Below, piece after piece: positions 46,771-55,930 of a stretch of DNA of 64,000 nt. The notes below the pieces were generated by a model, which was not told the origin of the DNA, searched no databases, and saw only the letters and a list, made by a program, of their open reading frames with translations. Numbering within the stretch: position 1 is the first letter of the stretch; every line of letters starts with the position of its first letter. Source of the DNA: Pseudomonas synxantha BG33R (GTDB taxonomy: Bacteria; Pseudomonadota; Gammaproteobacteria; Pseudomonadales; Pseudomonadaceae). A program made the position numbers and the translations under genes. The stretch covers positions 3,289,674 through 3,353,673 of the forward strand of contig NZ_CM001514.1 in NCBI RefSeq assembly GCF_000263715.2, in the 5' to 3' direction.

Positions 46771-47597
46771 GGCTTGACGGCCGTCCAGTCGATCCAGCCG
46801 AATTGCCAGGTCGCCAGGATGACCAGGCCGAACGCAATCCGGTACCAGGCAAAGACTGCGTAGCTGTGGCTGGCGATGAACTTGAGCAAGCCCTTGACCG
46901 CGATCATGGCGAAGATGAACGAGGTGACAAAACCAATGGCGAATACCGGGAAGTCCGCCGGCTGGAACAGGTCGCGGTACTTGTAGCCCGAGTAAACCGC
47001 TGCCCCGACCATGGTCGGCATGGCCAGGAAGAACGAAAACTCGGTGGCCGTCTTGCGCGACAGGCCGAACAACAGGCCGCCGATGATCGTCGCACCGGAG
47101 CGCGAAGTGCCCGGAATCATTGCCAGGCACTGGGCCAGGCCGACCTTGAGGGCGTCTTTCCAGGTAATGTCATCCACCGTTTCAGCCCGCACCGCATGTT
47201 GGCGCTGTTCGGCCCACAACATGATCACTCCGCCGACCACCAGGGCACTGGCGACGGTGATCGGGTTGAACAGGTAATGCTTGATCAGGTCGGCAAAAAT
47301 CACCCCCAATACCACCGCCGGCAATACGGCGATGATCAGGTTGACGGTGAAACGCCGGGCCTTGGGCTGGGTCGGCAGCCCGATCACCACATCGAGGATC
47401 TTGCGGCGAAACTCCCAGACCACCGCGAGAATCGCGCCCAGCTGGATGATGATATTGAAAGCTTCGAAACGCTCGCCGCCGAAATTGATCAGGTCGGCGA
47501 CGATGATCTGGTGCCCGGTGCTGGAGATCGGCAGGAACTCCGTCAGCCCCTCGACGATGCCGAGAATCAATGCCTGTATGGCGGTCCAAAAATCCAT
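46767..47597 (-). CDS. uppP: Undecaprenyl-diphosphate phosphatase UppP (BacA)
   Basis: 276 residues from [13 protein letters not shown], with GGAGAG just upstream; an ATG six codons earlier is less likely. Motifs [13 protein letters not shown] (catalytic Glu/Ser/His region) and [10 protein letters not shown] (second conserved loop with Arg) are intact, and eight or so membrane helices are predicted. The enzyme converts undecaprenyl pyrophosphate to the monophosphate for peptidoglycan and O-antigen carriers and gives bacitracin tolerance. Confidence 0.94.
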   Translation of the reverse strand: MDFWTAIQALILGIVEGLTEFLPISSTGHQIIVADLINFGGERFEAFNIIIQLGAILAVVWEFRRKILDVVIGLPTQPKARRFTVNLIIAVLPAVVLGVIFADLIKHYLFNPITVASALVVGGVIMLWAEQRQHAVRAETVDDITWKDALKVGLAQCLAMIPGTSRSGATIIGGLLFGLSRKTATEFSFFLAMPTMVGAAVYSGYKYRDLFQPADFPVFAIGFVTSFIFAMIAVKGLLKFIASHSYAVFAWYRIAFGLVILATWQFGWIDWTAVKP

Positions 47598-47824
47598 GCT
47601 CTCTCCAAAGGTCATGCGCGTGGCATGCCTCTTAGTCTTTTTTAAAGTTCACTGACGACGAGCGCACTCAAGCGCCCGCGGTTGATTCTCAACGCCGGTC
47701 TGCAAAAATTCCGTGAAAAATCAGGCAGTACTCAGGTTTTTCGATTCCGGGCCGAAAGCCTATCAGACACGCCGGAAATCTCGAAGCAGCACCACAATTA
47801 TAAAGAGCATGGAGTGACAGGACG

Positions 47825-49459
47825 ATGAACAGTTTGCGCAGCATGTCGATCAGCCGCCGCCTTTGGCTGATCCTGATAGTCGCCGTGTTGATGCTGCTGG
47901 CCTTGGGGCTGCTGATGCTGAACCAGATCCACGGCGACCTCTACCAGGCCAAGCGCCAGCAGACCCAGCACGTGGTGCAAACCGCCAGCGGCGTGCTCGG
48001 GTATTACCAGAACCTGGAGAAAACCGGGGTACTGACCCGTGACGCCGCGCAGCAGCAAGCCCTGAGCGCGGTGCGTGGCCTGCGCTACGATCACAATGAC
48101 TACTTCTGGATCAACGACCTCACCCCCGTGATGATCATGCACGCGGCCAACCCCAAGCTCGATGGCCAGAACCTCTCGGCGATTCGTGACCCGGATGGTT
48201 TCGCCGTGTTCAATGAGTTCGTGATTCTGGCCAAGGCCAAGGGCGCCGGCATCGTCAACTATCGCTGGCCGAAACCGGGCGCCGACGCACCGGTGGAGAA
48301 AACCTCCTATATCCAGCTGTTCGAACCCTGGGGCTGGATCATCGGCTCCGGCGTGTACGTCGATGATGTGCAGGCCGAGTTCAAGACCCAGGTATGGAAA
48401 GCCTCGGCAATCGGCCTGGGCATTGCGCTGATGATGGCCGTGCTGGTGGTGCTGATCGCCCGCAGTATCGTGCAGCCGTTGCAGGCGGCGGTGAATGCCA
48501 TGGGCAATATTGCCAGCGGTGAAAGCGACCTGACCCGCAGCCTGGACCCCCATGGCAGCGACGAGCTTACCCAGCTGGCCCGCCACTTCAATGGTTTCAC
48601 CGCCAAGTTGCGCCAGGTGGTCGGCCAACTGCAGACGTGCGCGAACGCGCTGGGCCAGTCATCCACGGAGCTGGGCCACAACGCCAGCCAGGCCCACGAC
48701 CGCAGCCAGCAGCAGTCGCAGCAGATGGAACTGGTGGCCACCGCCATCAACGAAGTCACTTACGGCGTGCAGGACGTGGCCAAGAATGCCGAGCACGCGG
48801 CCAGCGAAATGCGCGATGCCCAGGCCCAGGCGCAACAGGGCCAAGTGAATATTGACGGCAGCTTGCAGCAGATCGATCAGCTCTCCTCCACCATCAGCCA
48901 GGCTGTGGAGGTAATCCGCACGCTCTCCAGCGAAAGCACGCAGATCGGCGGCGTACTCGAAGTGATCCGCTCCATTGCCGATCAGACCAACTTGCTCGCC
49001 CTCAACGCCGCCATCGAAGCTGCCCGCGCCGGGGAGCAGGGCCGTGGATTTGCGGTGGTCGCCGATGAAGTGCGCTTGCTGGCCCAGCGCACGCAGAAAT
49101 CCACCGCCGAGATCCAGGTGATGATCGAGCGCCTGCAAGGCCACTCGGAAGCGGCGGTCAAGGTCATCAGCGACAGCCACAGTGCCTCGCAACTGACCAT
49201 CGAACAGGCCGGCCAGGCCGGAGCTAGCCTCACGGCCATCGGCCAGGCACTGCACAATCTCAACGGCTTGAATGCTTCGATTGCCAGCGCCACCCTGCAA
49301 CAAGCCCATGTGGTGGAAGACATCAACCAGAACGTCACCCAGGCGGCCGGGCTGTCCCACAGCACGGCGCTGGCGGCGGAACAATCCAGCGTGGCGAGTG
49401 CGCAGTTGCGGGGCTTGAGTGAACAGCTTGATGGGTTGCTGCGCCAATTCCGAATCTAG
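47825..49459 (+). CDS. Methyl-accepting chemotaxis protein with single Cache sensor
   Basis: 544 residues. Membrane helices near 12-33 and 198-218 flank a periplasmic sCache_2-type domain (about 35-190) with [34 protein letters not shown] and [13 protein letters not shown], the usual motifs of receptors for C2/C3/C4 organic acids. A HAMP region (about 218-270) leads into the signalling hairpin containing [20 protein letters not shown] and [17 protein letters not shown]. It would steer swimming through CheA/CheW. Ligand not determinable here. Confidence 0.92.
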   Translation: MNSLRSMSISRRLWLILIVAVLMLLALGLLMLNQIHGDLYQAKRQQTQHVVQTASGVLGYYQNLEKTGVLTRDAAQQQALSAVRGLRYDHNDYFWINDLTPVMIMHAANPKLDGQNLSAIRDPDGFAVFNEFVILAKAKGAGIVNYRWPKPGADAPVEKTSYIQLFEPWGWIIGSGVYVDDVQAEFKTQVWKASAIGLGIALMMAVLVVLIARSIVQPLQAAVNAMGNIASGESDLTRSLDPHGSDELTQLARHFNGFTAKLRQVVGQLQTCANALGQSSTELGHNASQAHDRSQQQSQQMELVATAINEVTYGVQDVAKNAEHAASEMRDAQAQAQQGQVNIDGSLQQIDQLSSTISQAVEVIRTLSSESTQIGGVLEVIRSIADQTNLLALNAAIEAARAGEQGRGFAVVADEVRLLAQRTQKSTAEIQVMIERLQGHSEAAVKVISDSHSASQLTIEQAGQAGASLTAIGQALHNLNGLNASIASATLQQAHVVEDINQNVTQAAGLSHSTALAAEQSSVASAQLRGLSEQLDGLLRQFRI

Positions 49460-49471
49460 CGCCGGGTAAAT

Positions 49472-49590
49472 TGTGGGAGGGGCGGTGCGACGATTCGACT
49501 TGCTCCCGATTACGGTGGGTCAGGTGCAAATGAGCTGACTGATCCACCTATATCGGGAGCAAGTCGAATCGTCGCACCGCCCCTCCCACA
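49472..49590. repeat. Long perfect inverted repeat of the GTGGGAG family
   Basis: Perfect 39-bp arms at 49472-49510 and 49552-49590 around a 41-base loop that itself can pair (GGTGG with CCACC, TCAG with CTGA). It lies between the chemoreceptor and pnuC. The inner arm carries a GCGGTGCGACGATTCGACTT block absent from the other full-size copies but present in the collapsed copy at 56902. Confidence 0.93.
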
Positions 49591-49683
49591 TTTTTGTACG
49601 ATGTATGCCCATTGCACGCAAGTTTGAAGATCGCTGACCTCTGGGTACAATCACCGCCCTCTCCCACTTCCCAAGGATCCGCC

Positions 49684-50247
49684 ATGTCCGGGCTTGAATT
49701 GTTCGCCGCCGCCCTGGGGGTGATCGCTGTCTGGCTGACGGTCAAACAAAACCCTTGGTGCTGGCCCATCGGCCTGGTGATGGTGCTGCTCTACACCTGG
49801 GTGTTTTTCGAGGTCAAGCTTTACTCCGACATGCTGCTGCAAGTGGTCTACGCCGCGTTGCAGGTGTATGGCTGGTGGCAATGGACCCGTGCCGGCGAAG
49901 TCAAACAGGGCCGTCAGGTCACCAGCCTGCGAGCGCCTGCGATCATGGTCAGCCTGGCCGTAGGCGCCGTCGGCAGCCTGTTGCTTGGCGCCGCCATGGC
50001 CCACTGGACCGACGCCGCCCAGCCCTGGCTCGACGCCGCCCTCACCGGTTTCAGCCTGGTGGCGCAGATGTGGATGGCGCAAAAACGCGTGCAGTGCTGG
50101 GCGCTGTGGATTGTCGTTGACGTGATTTTTGTCGGCCTGTTTCTCTACAAAGGCCTCTATCTCACTGCGGCACTCTATGCACTGTTTACCGTGATTGCGG
50201 TACAAGGCTGGCGCGAATGGCGCGCCGACCCGGCGTTGCACTCATGA
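49684..50247 (+). CDS. pnuC: Nicotinamide riboside transporter PnuC
   Basis: 187 residues from an ATG preceded by AAGGA. MSGLELFAAALGVIAVWLTV, NPWCWPIGLVMVLLYTWVFF and YGWWQW are typical of PnuC/PnuT transporters, with about seven membrane helices. The neighbouring NadR-like kinase, overlapping by ATGA, points to nicotinamide riboside rather than thiamine: import followed by phosphorylation traps it for NAD synthesis. Confidence 0.9.
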   Translation: MSGLELFAAALGVIAVWLTVKQNPWCWPIGLVMVLLYTWVFFEVKLYSDMLLQVVYAALQVYGWWQWTRAGEVKQGRQVTSLRAPAIMVSLAVGAVGSLLLGAAMAHWTDAAQPWLDAALTGFSLVAQMWMAQKRVQCWALWIVVDVIFVGLFLYKGLYLTAALYALFTVIAVQGWREWRADPALHS

Positions 50248-50768
50248 AGGTGGTGGTACTGGCAGGCCCCGAATCCAGCGGCAAAAGCTGGTTGGCGGCG
50301 CAACTGCACGCGTACTTCGGCGGGGTGATGGTGGGTGAATACGTGCGGCATTTCATCGATCACCATCAGCGTGACACGACCCTGGCGGATATCCCCGCCA
50401 TCGCCCATGGCCAATTAGCCTGGGAAGACAGCGCCCGCGCCCGGCATCCTGCGCTGTTGATCCTCGACACCCACCTGCTGACCAACAGGCTATGGAGCCA
50501 GACCCTGTTTGGCGATTACCCCGGTTGGCTTGATGACGAACTGCTGGCCCGGCAGTACGACCTGCACCTGCTGCTCTCCCCCGAGGACGTGGAATGGAGC
50601 GCCGATGGCCAGCGCTGCCAGCCGGAACTGGCCGACCGCCGGGCGTTTTTCCAGGCCAGCCTGGAGTGGATGCAAGAGCATCAACAGCCGGTGGTGGTGA
50701 TTCGCGGGGATTGGGAGCAGCGTCGCCAGGCGGCATTTTCCGCAGTAGAGCAGTTGCTCAAGCGCTGA
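50244..50768 (+). CDS. NadR-like P-loop kinase (nicotinamide riboside kinase)
   Basis: 174 residues from MKVVVLAGPESSGKS, overlapping the pnuC stop. The Walker A motif GPESSGKS, the GEYVRHFIDHH region and LILDTHLLTNRLWS match the ribosylnicotinamide kinase domain found at the C-terminus of NadR. It lacks NadR's repressor and adenylyltransferase domains. It would phosphorylate nicotinamide riboside to NMN, completing the salvage pathway begun by PnuC. Confidence 0.87.
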   Translation: MKVVVLAGPESSGKSWLAAQLHAYFGGVMVGEYVRHFIDHHQRDTTLADIPAIAHGQLAWEDSARARHPALLILDTHLLTNRLWSQTLFGDYPGWLDDELLARQYDLHLLLSPEDVEWSADGQRCQPELADRRAFFQASLEWMQEHQQPVVVIRGDWEQRRQAAFSAVEQLLKR

Positions 50769-50779
50769 CACACTTCCCC

Positions 50780-50869
50780 TGTGGGAGCGGGCTTGCCCGC
50801 GAATGCTATGTATCAGCTAGCAAATGCATAGACTGACCCACCGCTTTCGCGGGCAAGCCCGCTCCCACA
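50780..50869. repeat. Full-size inverted repeat of the GTGGGAG family (terminator-like)
   Basis: Perfect 24-bp arms at 50780-50803 and 50846-50869 around a 42-base loop containing ACTGACCCACCGC, followed by six T residues. It lies between the convergent kinase and ggt genes and could act as a terminator. Confidence 0.9.
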
Positions 50870-50888
50870 TTTTTTACCGTACCAGGCT

Positions 50889-52613
50889 TTAGTAACCCAA
50901 CGACAAGCCCGTGTTGCGCCGCGGATCGTTCGCCCCATAGAAACGATTGTTACCCACTGGCTTGCCACCCAGGGAAGGCGCGCCTACCAGGATCGCGGCC
51001 AAGTGGTTGGCATCTTGGGGGCCTGCAAACTTATGGCCCCAGCTTTCGAGGATCTTCTGGGTATCCGGGCTGACCGCAAAGGTCTCAAGGTTAGTGGTCT
51101 CGGGCATCCATTGCTGATGGAAGCGTGGTGCGTCGACCGCTTCCTGGATATTCATCTTGTAGTCGATCACATTCAGGATGGTCAGCAAGGTGGCGGTGAT
51201 GATGCGGCTGCCACCTGGCGTGCCGACCACCATGACCGCCTTGCCGTCCTTGGTGACGATGGTCGGGCTCATCGACGACAGCGGCGCCTTGCCCGGAGCG
51301 ATAGCGTTGGCTTCGCCCTGCACCAGCCCGTACATGTTCGGCACGCCGACCTTGACGGTGAAGTCGTCCATTTCATCGTTGAGGATCACCCCGGTCTTGC
51401 TCGCCATCACCCCGGCACCAAACCAGTCGTTGAGGGTGTAGGTCACCGAGACCGCGTTGCCCCATTTGTCGACGATCGAATAGTGAGTGGTGTTGTTGCC
51501 TTCGTGGGGTGACACCCCTGGCTTGATCGCCTGGGAATCACCGGCCTTTTGCGGCTCGATGGCAGCGCGCAGCTTGGTGGCGTAGTTCTTGTCCAGCAGA
51601 TGCTCGATCGGGTTCTTCACGAAATCCGGATCGCCGAGGTAGCTGTTGCGGTCCACGTAGGCATGGCGCATCGCTTCGATCTGGTAGTGCAGGCCCTGGG
51701 CCGAGTGATAACCGAGGTCGGCCATCGGGTAGCCTTCGAGGATGTTCATGATCTGGCAGATCACCACGCCGCCCGAACTGGGTGGCGGCGCCGAGACCAC
51801 ATGGTAACCACGGTAATCGCACTCGATGGGCGCCAGTTCGCGGGTCTTGTACTTGTCGAGGTCGGCCTGGGTGATGATGCCCTTGCCGGCCTGGCTGGAA
51901 TCCACCAAGGCCTTGGCCACCCAACCTTTATAGAAACCGTCGGTGCCCTTGGCGGAGATTTCCTTGAGGGTCCTGGCCAGGTCTTTTTGCACCAATTTCT
52001 GGCCCACCTGCAGCGGTTGGCCGTTGTGCAGGAAGATCCCGCGCAAATCCTGGTCTTTCTCGAATTCGCCAGTGGCGGTGTGCAACAGGTCGATATCGCC
52101 CTGCTCCAGCTCAAAGCCGTTTTCCGCCAGTTTGATCGCCGGGGCAATCACCTGGGCGCGCTTGAGAGTGCCGTATTTGCTCAGGGCCAGTTCCATACCG
52201 GAAACAGTACCCGGTACGCCGACCGCCAAATGGCCTTTGGCGCTGAGGCCCTCGACCACATTGCCGGCCTTGTCCAGATACATGTCGGCGGTGGCCGCCA
52301 ACGGGGCCTTTTCGCGGAAGTCGAGGAAGGTCTTGCGTCCGTCCGCCAGTTGCACGGTCATGAAACCGCCGCCACCGAGGTTACCCGCCGCCGGGTACAC
52401 CACCGCCAGCGCGTAGCCCACGGCAACGGCTGCATCCACTGCGTTGCCGCCGGCCTTGAGCACATCCACGCCGACATGGGTGGCCAGGTGCTGGGCCGTC
52501 ACCACCATGCCATTTTCACCGGCTACCGGCGCCTGGGAAGCGGCTTGTACTCCGTTGACCGTCAACACCAACGCGGTGGCGATCAAGGTTCGGCGCAAAG
52601 GTTGGTATTTCAT
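50889..52613 (-). CDS. ggt: Gamma-glutamyltranspeptidase Ggt
   Basis: 574 residues with a signal peptide (RRTLIATALVLTVNGVQA). The autoprocessing and nucleophilic threonine is the first Thr of NNTTHYSIVD (T375), which begins the small subunit after self-cleavage. GNLGGGGFMTVQ, LSSMSPTIV and GTPGGSRII are conserved substrate-loop motifs. The periplasmic enzyme hydrolyses glutathione or transfers its gamma-glutamyl group. Length fits the E. coli enzyme (580). Confidence 0.95.
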   Translation of the reverse strand: MKYQPLRRTLIATALVLTVNGVQAASQAPVAGENGMVVTAQHLATHVGVDVLKAGGNAVDAAVAVGYALAVVYPAAGNLGGGGFMTVQLADGRKTFLDFREKAPLAATADMYLDKAGNVVEGLSAKGHLAVGVPGTVSGMELALSKYGTLKRAQVIAPAIKLAENGFELEQGDIDLLHTATGEFEKDQDLRGIFLHNGQPLQVGQKLVQKDLARTLKEISAKGTDGFYKGWVAKALVDSSQAGKGIITQADLDKYKTRELAPIECDYRGYHVVSAPPPSSGGVVICQIMNILEGYPMADLGYHSAQGLHYQIEAMRHAYVDRNSYLGDPDFVKNPIEHLLDKNYATKLRAAIEPQKAGDSQAIKPGVSPHEGNNTTHYSIVDKWGNAVSVTYTLNDWFGAGVMASKTGVILNDEMDDFTVKVGVPNMYGLVQGEANAIAPGKAPLSSMSPTIVTKDGKAVMVVGTPGGSRIITATLLTILNVIDYKMNIQEAVDAPRFHQQWMPETTNLETFAVSPDTQKILESWGHKFAGPQDANHLAAILVGAPSLGGKPVGNNRFYGANDPRRNTGLSLGY

Positions 52614-52743
52614 CCATGGCTACTCTGGTTATTGAGATGCACCAAAATAGCCCCTCCCCGATTCAATCCCCAGCGCAATGGCGTTTTTATTACAGAACTT
52701 GTCGGCCATGGAACGGACGCACAACGAAACGGCGAATAAATCG

Positions 52744-52772
52744 ATGTGGGAGGGAGCAAGCCCCTCCCACAT
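52744..52772. repeat. Collapsed hairpin of the GTGGGAG family
   Basis: Arms ATGTGGGAGGG and CCCTCCCACAT (11 bp, perfect) with only AGCAAGC between. It lies in the divergent region upstream of both ggt and the C-S lyase gene. Confidence 0.85.
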
Positions 52773-52838
52773 TTGTACCGTCAATGGCGCTAGAATCAGC
52801 GCCACTTTTTCGCCGCCGCTTTGATACGAGCCTTTTTC

Positions 52839-53984
52839 ATGAGCTTTGATTTCGACACGCTCCACCCACGCCACGGTACCGGCAGTACCAAGTGGAGCCG
52901 TTACCCGCAAGACGTTCTGCCGATGTGGATCGCCGATATGGACATCGCCGCGCCGCCCGCTGTATTGCAAGCCCTGCACACGCGCCTCGACCAACAGATT
53001 CTTGGCTACAGCATGGCCGGCCCGGATGTGCGCGAGGCCATCATCGCGGACCTGTGGGCCAAGTACGCCTGGCGCGTACAACCTGAAGAACTGCTATTTC
53101 TGCCTGGCGTCGAGCCTGGGTTCAACATGGCCTTGCACGCCTTCGTCCAACCCGGTCAGGCGGTAGTGCTGCAAACCCCCAACTACCGGCCGATTCGCCT
53201 GGCACCCGGCAACTGGAACCTGCCGCGCATCGAAATGCCGTTCGAGTTGATCAACGGCGAATACGTCACGCCAATGCCTGCGATGCGCCAGGCATTGAGC
53301 GGTGCCGGTGCGCTGCTGCTGAGTAACCCGCACAATCCCATCGGCAAAGTATTCCCCCGCGAAGAACTGAAGGCCGTGGCCGACGCCTGCCTTGACAGCG
53401 GCGCGCTGATCATCAGCGACGAGATTCATGCCGAGCTGTGCTTCGATGGTCGTCGGCATATCCCCACCGCCAGCCTCAGCCCCGAAATTGCCCAACGCAC
53501 CATCACCCTGATGTCGGCGAGCAAGGCGTATAACGTGGCGGGTTTGAAGACCTGCTTCGCCGTGGTGCAAAACGCCGAGCTGCGCGAGCGCTTCAATAAC
53601 GCGCGCTGCGGCATGGTCGACAGCGTCAGCCCCCTGGGCCTGGAAGCCACTCGCGCGGCCTACAGCCAATGCGGCGACTGGCTCGCTGCGCTGTTGCAGT
53701 ACCTGCAGGCCAACCGTGATTACCTGCTCGATGCGCTAAAGACCCGCCTGCCCGGTGTAGTGATGCACGCACCACAAGGTACCTTCCTGGCGTGGCTCGA
53801 TTGCAGCGCATTGGGCCTGGAAGACCCGCAACGGTTCTTTCTGGAACAGGCCAGGGTCGGCCTGAGTGCCGGGATTGAATTTGGCGATGACAGTCAACAG
53901 TTCGTGCGCCTGAACTTCGGTTGCCCACGGGCGATGCTCGAGGAAGGTATACAGCGCATGGAACGTGCCTTGCGCCAGCGCTGA
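52839..53984 (+). CDS. PatB/MalY-type PLP-dependent C-S lyase
   Basis: 381 residues from MSFDFDTLHPRHG. WSRYPQDVLPMWIADMD is the diagnostic N-terminal segment of MalY/PatB lyases. The PLP lysine is about K229 in SASKAYNVAGLK, and ISDEIHAEL and SNPHNPIGK are further fold type I landmarks. Such enzymes cleave cystathionine or cysteine conjugates to pyruvate, ammonia and a thiol. Next to ggt, it could work in breakdown of glutathione-derived cysteine conjugates; that link is an inference. Confidence 0.9.
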   Translation: MSFDFDTLHPRHGTGSTKWSRYPQDVLPMWIADMDIAAPPAVLQALHTRLDQQILGYSMAGPDVREAIIADLWAKYAWRVQPEELLFLPGVEPGFNMALHAFVQPGQAVVLQTPNYRPIRLAPGNWNLPRIEMPFELINGEYVTPMPAMRQALSGAGALLLSNPHNPIGKVFPREELKAVADACLDSGALIISDEIHAELCFDGRRHIPTASLSPEIAQRTITLMSASKAYNVAGLKTCFAVVQNAELRERFNNARCGMVDSVSPLGLEATRAAYSQCGDWLAALLQYLQANRDYLLDALKTRLPGVVMHAPQGTFLAWLDCSALGLEDPQRFFLEQARVGLSAGIEFGDDSQQFVRLNFGCPRAMLEEGIQRMERALRQR

Positions 53985-54002
53985 CTTACCCGGCGAAACA
54001 TG

Positions 54003-54032
54003 CGTGGGAGGGGTGAGCAATCCCCACCCACG
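54003..54032. terminator. Degenerate repeat hairpin between convergent genes
   Basis: CGTGGGAGGGG / CCCCACCCACG (11 bp, one mismatch) with an eight-base loop between the C-S lyase and molbindin stops. It looks like a diverged member of the GTGGGAG repeat family reused as a transcript end. Confidence 0.6.
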
Positions 54033-54040
54033 TTATCCAT

Positions 54041-54256
54041 TCACAACTTGGCGATGGACACTTCCGTCGACTTCACAAAAGCAATCACTTCGCTGCCCAC
54101 CTTCAATTCCAGGTCACGTACCGAGCGCGTGGTAATCACCGAAGTAACAATGCCGGACGCCGTCTGCACGTCGATTTCCGACACGACTTCCCCCAGCAGA
54201 ATTTCCTTGATTACGCCTTTGAACTGGTTGCGCACGTTGATCGCTTTGATGGTCAT
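54041..54256 (-). CDS. Molybdenum-pterin/molybdate-binding protein (Mop, TOBE domain)
   Basis: 71 residues from MTIKAINVRNQFKGVIKEI, with AAGGAAAG upstream; the frame is open earlier but this start gives the exact length of molbindins. ARNQFKG-like NVRNQFKG, GEVVSEIDVQ and TTRSVRDLELKVGSEVIAFVKSTEV fit the TOBE/Mop fold, which assembles as a hexamer storing molybdate. No molybdate transporter genes are adjacent. Confidence 0.9.
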   Translation of the reverse strand: MTIKAINVRNQFKGVIKEILLGEVVSEIDVQTASGIVTSVITTRSVRDLELKVGSEVIAFVKSTEVSIAKL

Positions 54257-54468
54257 GTCGGCTTTCCTTTTGGCTGTTGGGTCAATCCGCACGAATGCGC
54301 AGGCCCCCAAAATGCGCCTCACGAGAAAACATTAAAAGGAATAAATAACTATTTATCCATTCCATAATGATATATGAGAGAAATATCCTTCGGCGCCCAT
54401 CTGCCCGGCGCCGCACGCTCGACAGCGACGTATGACCGCATATCTTGTGCGTTGACCAACCTTGTTAC

Positions 54469-54484
54469 ACACCATATAGTGTGC
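54469..54484. promoter_or_regulatory. NrdR-box-like site 1
   Basis: ACACCATATAGTGTGC matches 13 of 16 positions of the NrdR-box consensus acaCwAtATaTwGtgt as I recall it. Its start is 32 bases (three helical turns) from that of the second site. Confidence 0.75.
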
Positions 54485-54500
54485 CCACAAACAGAACAGA

Positions 54501-54516
54501 CCACTACATAGTGTGC
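54501..54516. promoter_or_regulatory. NrdR-box-like site 2
   Basis: CCACTACATAGTGTGC matches 12 of 16 positions of the same consensus and shares TAGTGTGC with site 1. Paired boxes on one DNA face are the normal NrdR arrangement. Confidence 0.7.
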
Positions 54517-54633
54517 AGAATCGGTATTTACCGACCACACTCAGCGCAGTATTTCAATGCCTGGTAGCCTGCAAATCGCACATTTTTTGGACGGGTTGAA
54601 CACCGTCAGAACGGATCAGAAGGGAGTATTTCA

Positions 54634-55884
54634 ATGCTGAGTTGGGATGAAGTCGACAACGAAGACACCGGTGCAGCGGTGATCAAAGGCGCCAACGCCG
54701 GCCATGCAAGCGAAGCCAACATGGACCGCCTCGACGGTGCCGGCGCCGCTGCTGCCCTGGAGGCGCGCAACGTGACCGCCAACGACTCCGCCGCGATCAT
54801 CCGCGCCAAGGCCGCCTTGGACAAACTCGACGTCGCCGAAGGCCTCGCTGAGCTGGAAGGCTCCGCCGCCCGCGTCGCCGTTGACGAAAAGCGCATGATC
54901 AACTGCCGCGCCGACCTCAACCAACTCGTGCCTTTCAAGTACGACTGGGCCTGGCAGAAATACCTCGACGGCTGCGCCAACCACTGGATGCCGCAAGAGG
55001 TCAACATGACCGCCGACATCGCCCTGTGGAAAAACCCCGAAGGCCTGACCGACGACGAACGCCGCATCGTCATGCGTAACCTCGGCTTCTTCTCCACCGC
55101 CGACTCGTTGGTCGCCAACAACCTGGTGCTGGCCGTGTACCGCCTGATCACCAACCCGGAATGCCGCCAGTACATCCTGCGCCAGGCATTCGAAGAAGCG
55201 ATCCACACCCACGCCTACCAGTACTGCATCGAATCGCTGGCCATGGATGAAGGCGAGATCTTCAACATGTACCACGAGATTCCATCGGTCGCCAAAAAGG
55301 CAGCCTGGGGCCTCAAGTACACCCGCTCGATCTCCGATCCGAAGTTCGAAACCGGCACCGTCGAGACCGACAAGGAACTGCTGCGTAACCTGGTCGCTTA
55401 CTACTGCGTGCTGGAAGGCATCTTCTTCTACTGCGGCTTCACCCAGATCCTGTCCATGGGCCGCCGCAACAAGATGACCGGCGTGGCCGAGCAGTTCCAG
55501 TACATCCTGCGCGATGAGTCGATGCACCTGAACTTCGGTATCGATGTGATCAACCAGATCAAAATCGAAAACCCGCACTTGTGGGATGCCGAGATGAAGG
55601 AAGAAGCGACCCAGATGATTTTGCAGGGCACGCAGCTAGAGATTGAATATGCGCGCGACACCATGCCTCGCGGTGTGCTCGGTATGAACGCGGCGATGAT
55701 GGAGGATTACCTCAAGTTCATCGCCAACCGTCGCCTGTCGCAGATTGGCTTGAAGGAAGAGTACCCAGGCACCACCAACCCGTTCCCGTGGATGAGCGAG
55801 ATCATGGACTTGAAGAAAGAGAAAAACTTCTTCGAGACCCGTGTGATCGAGTATCAAACAGGTGGTGCGCTGAGCTGGGACTGA
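54634..55884 (+). CDS. nrdB: Class Ia ribonucleotide reductase beta subunit NrdB
   Basis: 416 residues, with GGGAG before the ATG. The diiron/tyrosyl ligands are all present: D128, E188 and H191 (EAIH), radical Y195, E261 (LEGIFFY), E295 and H298 (ESMH). The C-terminal tail [10 protein letters not shown] is the part that docks into NrdA. The first 80 residues are an alanine-rich, acidic extension seen in Pseudomonas NrdB but not in E. coli. It makes deoxyribonucleotides aerobically together with NrdA, whose gene is not in this window; nrdB stands alone behind its own NrdR-like sites. Confidence 0.96.
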   Translation: MLSWDEVDNEDTGAAVIKGANAGHASEANMDRLDGAGAAAALEARNVTANDSAAIIRAKAALDKLDVAEGLAELEGSAARVAVDEKRMINCRADLNQLVPFKYDWAWQKYLDGCANHWMPQEVNMTADIALWKNPEGLTDDERRIVMRNLGFFSTADSLVANNLVLAVYRLITNPECRQYILRQAFEEAIHTHAYQYCIESLAMDEGEIFNMYHEIPSVAKKAAWGLKYTRSISDPKFETGTVETDKELLRNLVAYYCVLEGIFFYCGFTQILSMGRRNKMTGVAEQFQYILRDESMHLNFGIDVINQIKIENPHLWDAEMKEEATQMILQGTQLEIEYARDTMPRGVLGMNAAMMEDYLKFIANRRLSQIGLKEEYPGTTNPFPWMSEIMDLKKEKNFFETRVIEYQTGGALSWD

Positions 55885-55891
55885 CGTAACC

Positions 55892-55921
55892 CTGTAGGAG
55901 CGAGCAAGCTCGCTCCTACAG
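55892..55921. repeat. Short palindromic repeat after nrdB (GTAGGAGCGAGC type)
   Basis: Perfect 14-bp arms CTGTAGGAGCGAGC / GCTCGCTCCTACAG around AA, between the convergent nrdB and ABM-protein genes. It is the reverse-orientation counterpart of the unit at 27445 (loop AA instead of TT) and may serve as a terminator. Confidence 0.85.
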
Positions 55922-55930
55922 TCAATGGCG

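Larger units (their letters stand above)
54257..54633. other. nrdB leader / intergenic region
   Basis: About 375 AT-richer bases between molbindin (minus) and nrdB (plus). It contains the two NrdR-box-like palindromes listed separately and a 13-base direct repeat AGTATTTCAATGC at 54548-54560 and 54625-54637, the second copy covering the nrdB start codon. Short Cys-containing frames on the minus strand are not considered reliable genes. Confidence 0.6.

Noticed and set aside
49472..49590. CRISPR array or transposon end
   Set aside because: The repeats are isolated inverted pairs at gene ends, without regular spacers, cas genes or transposase.
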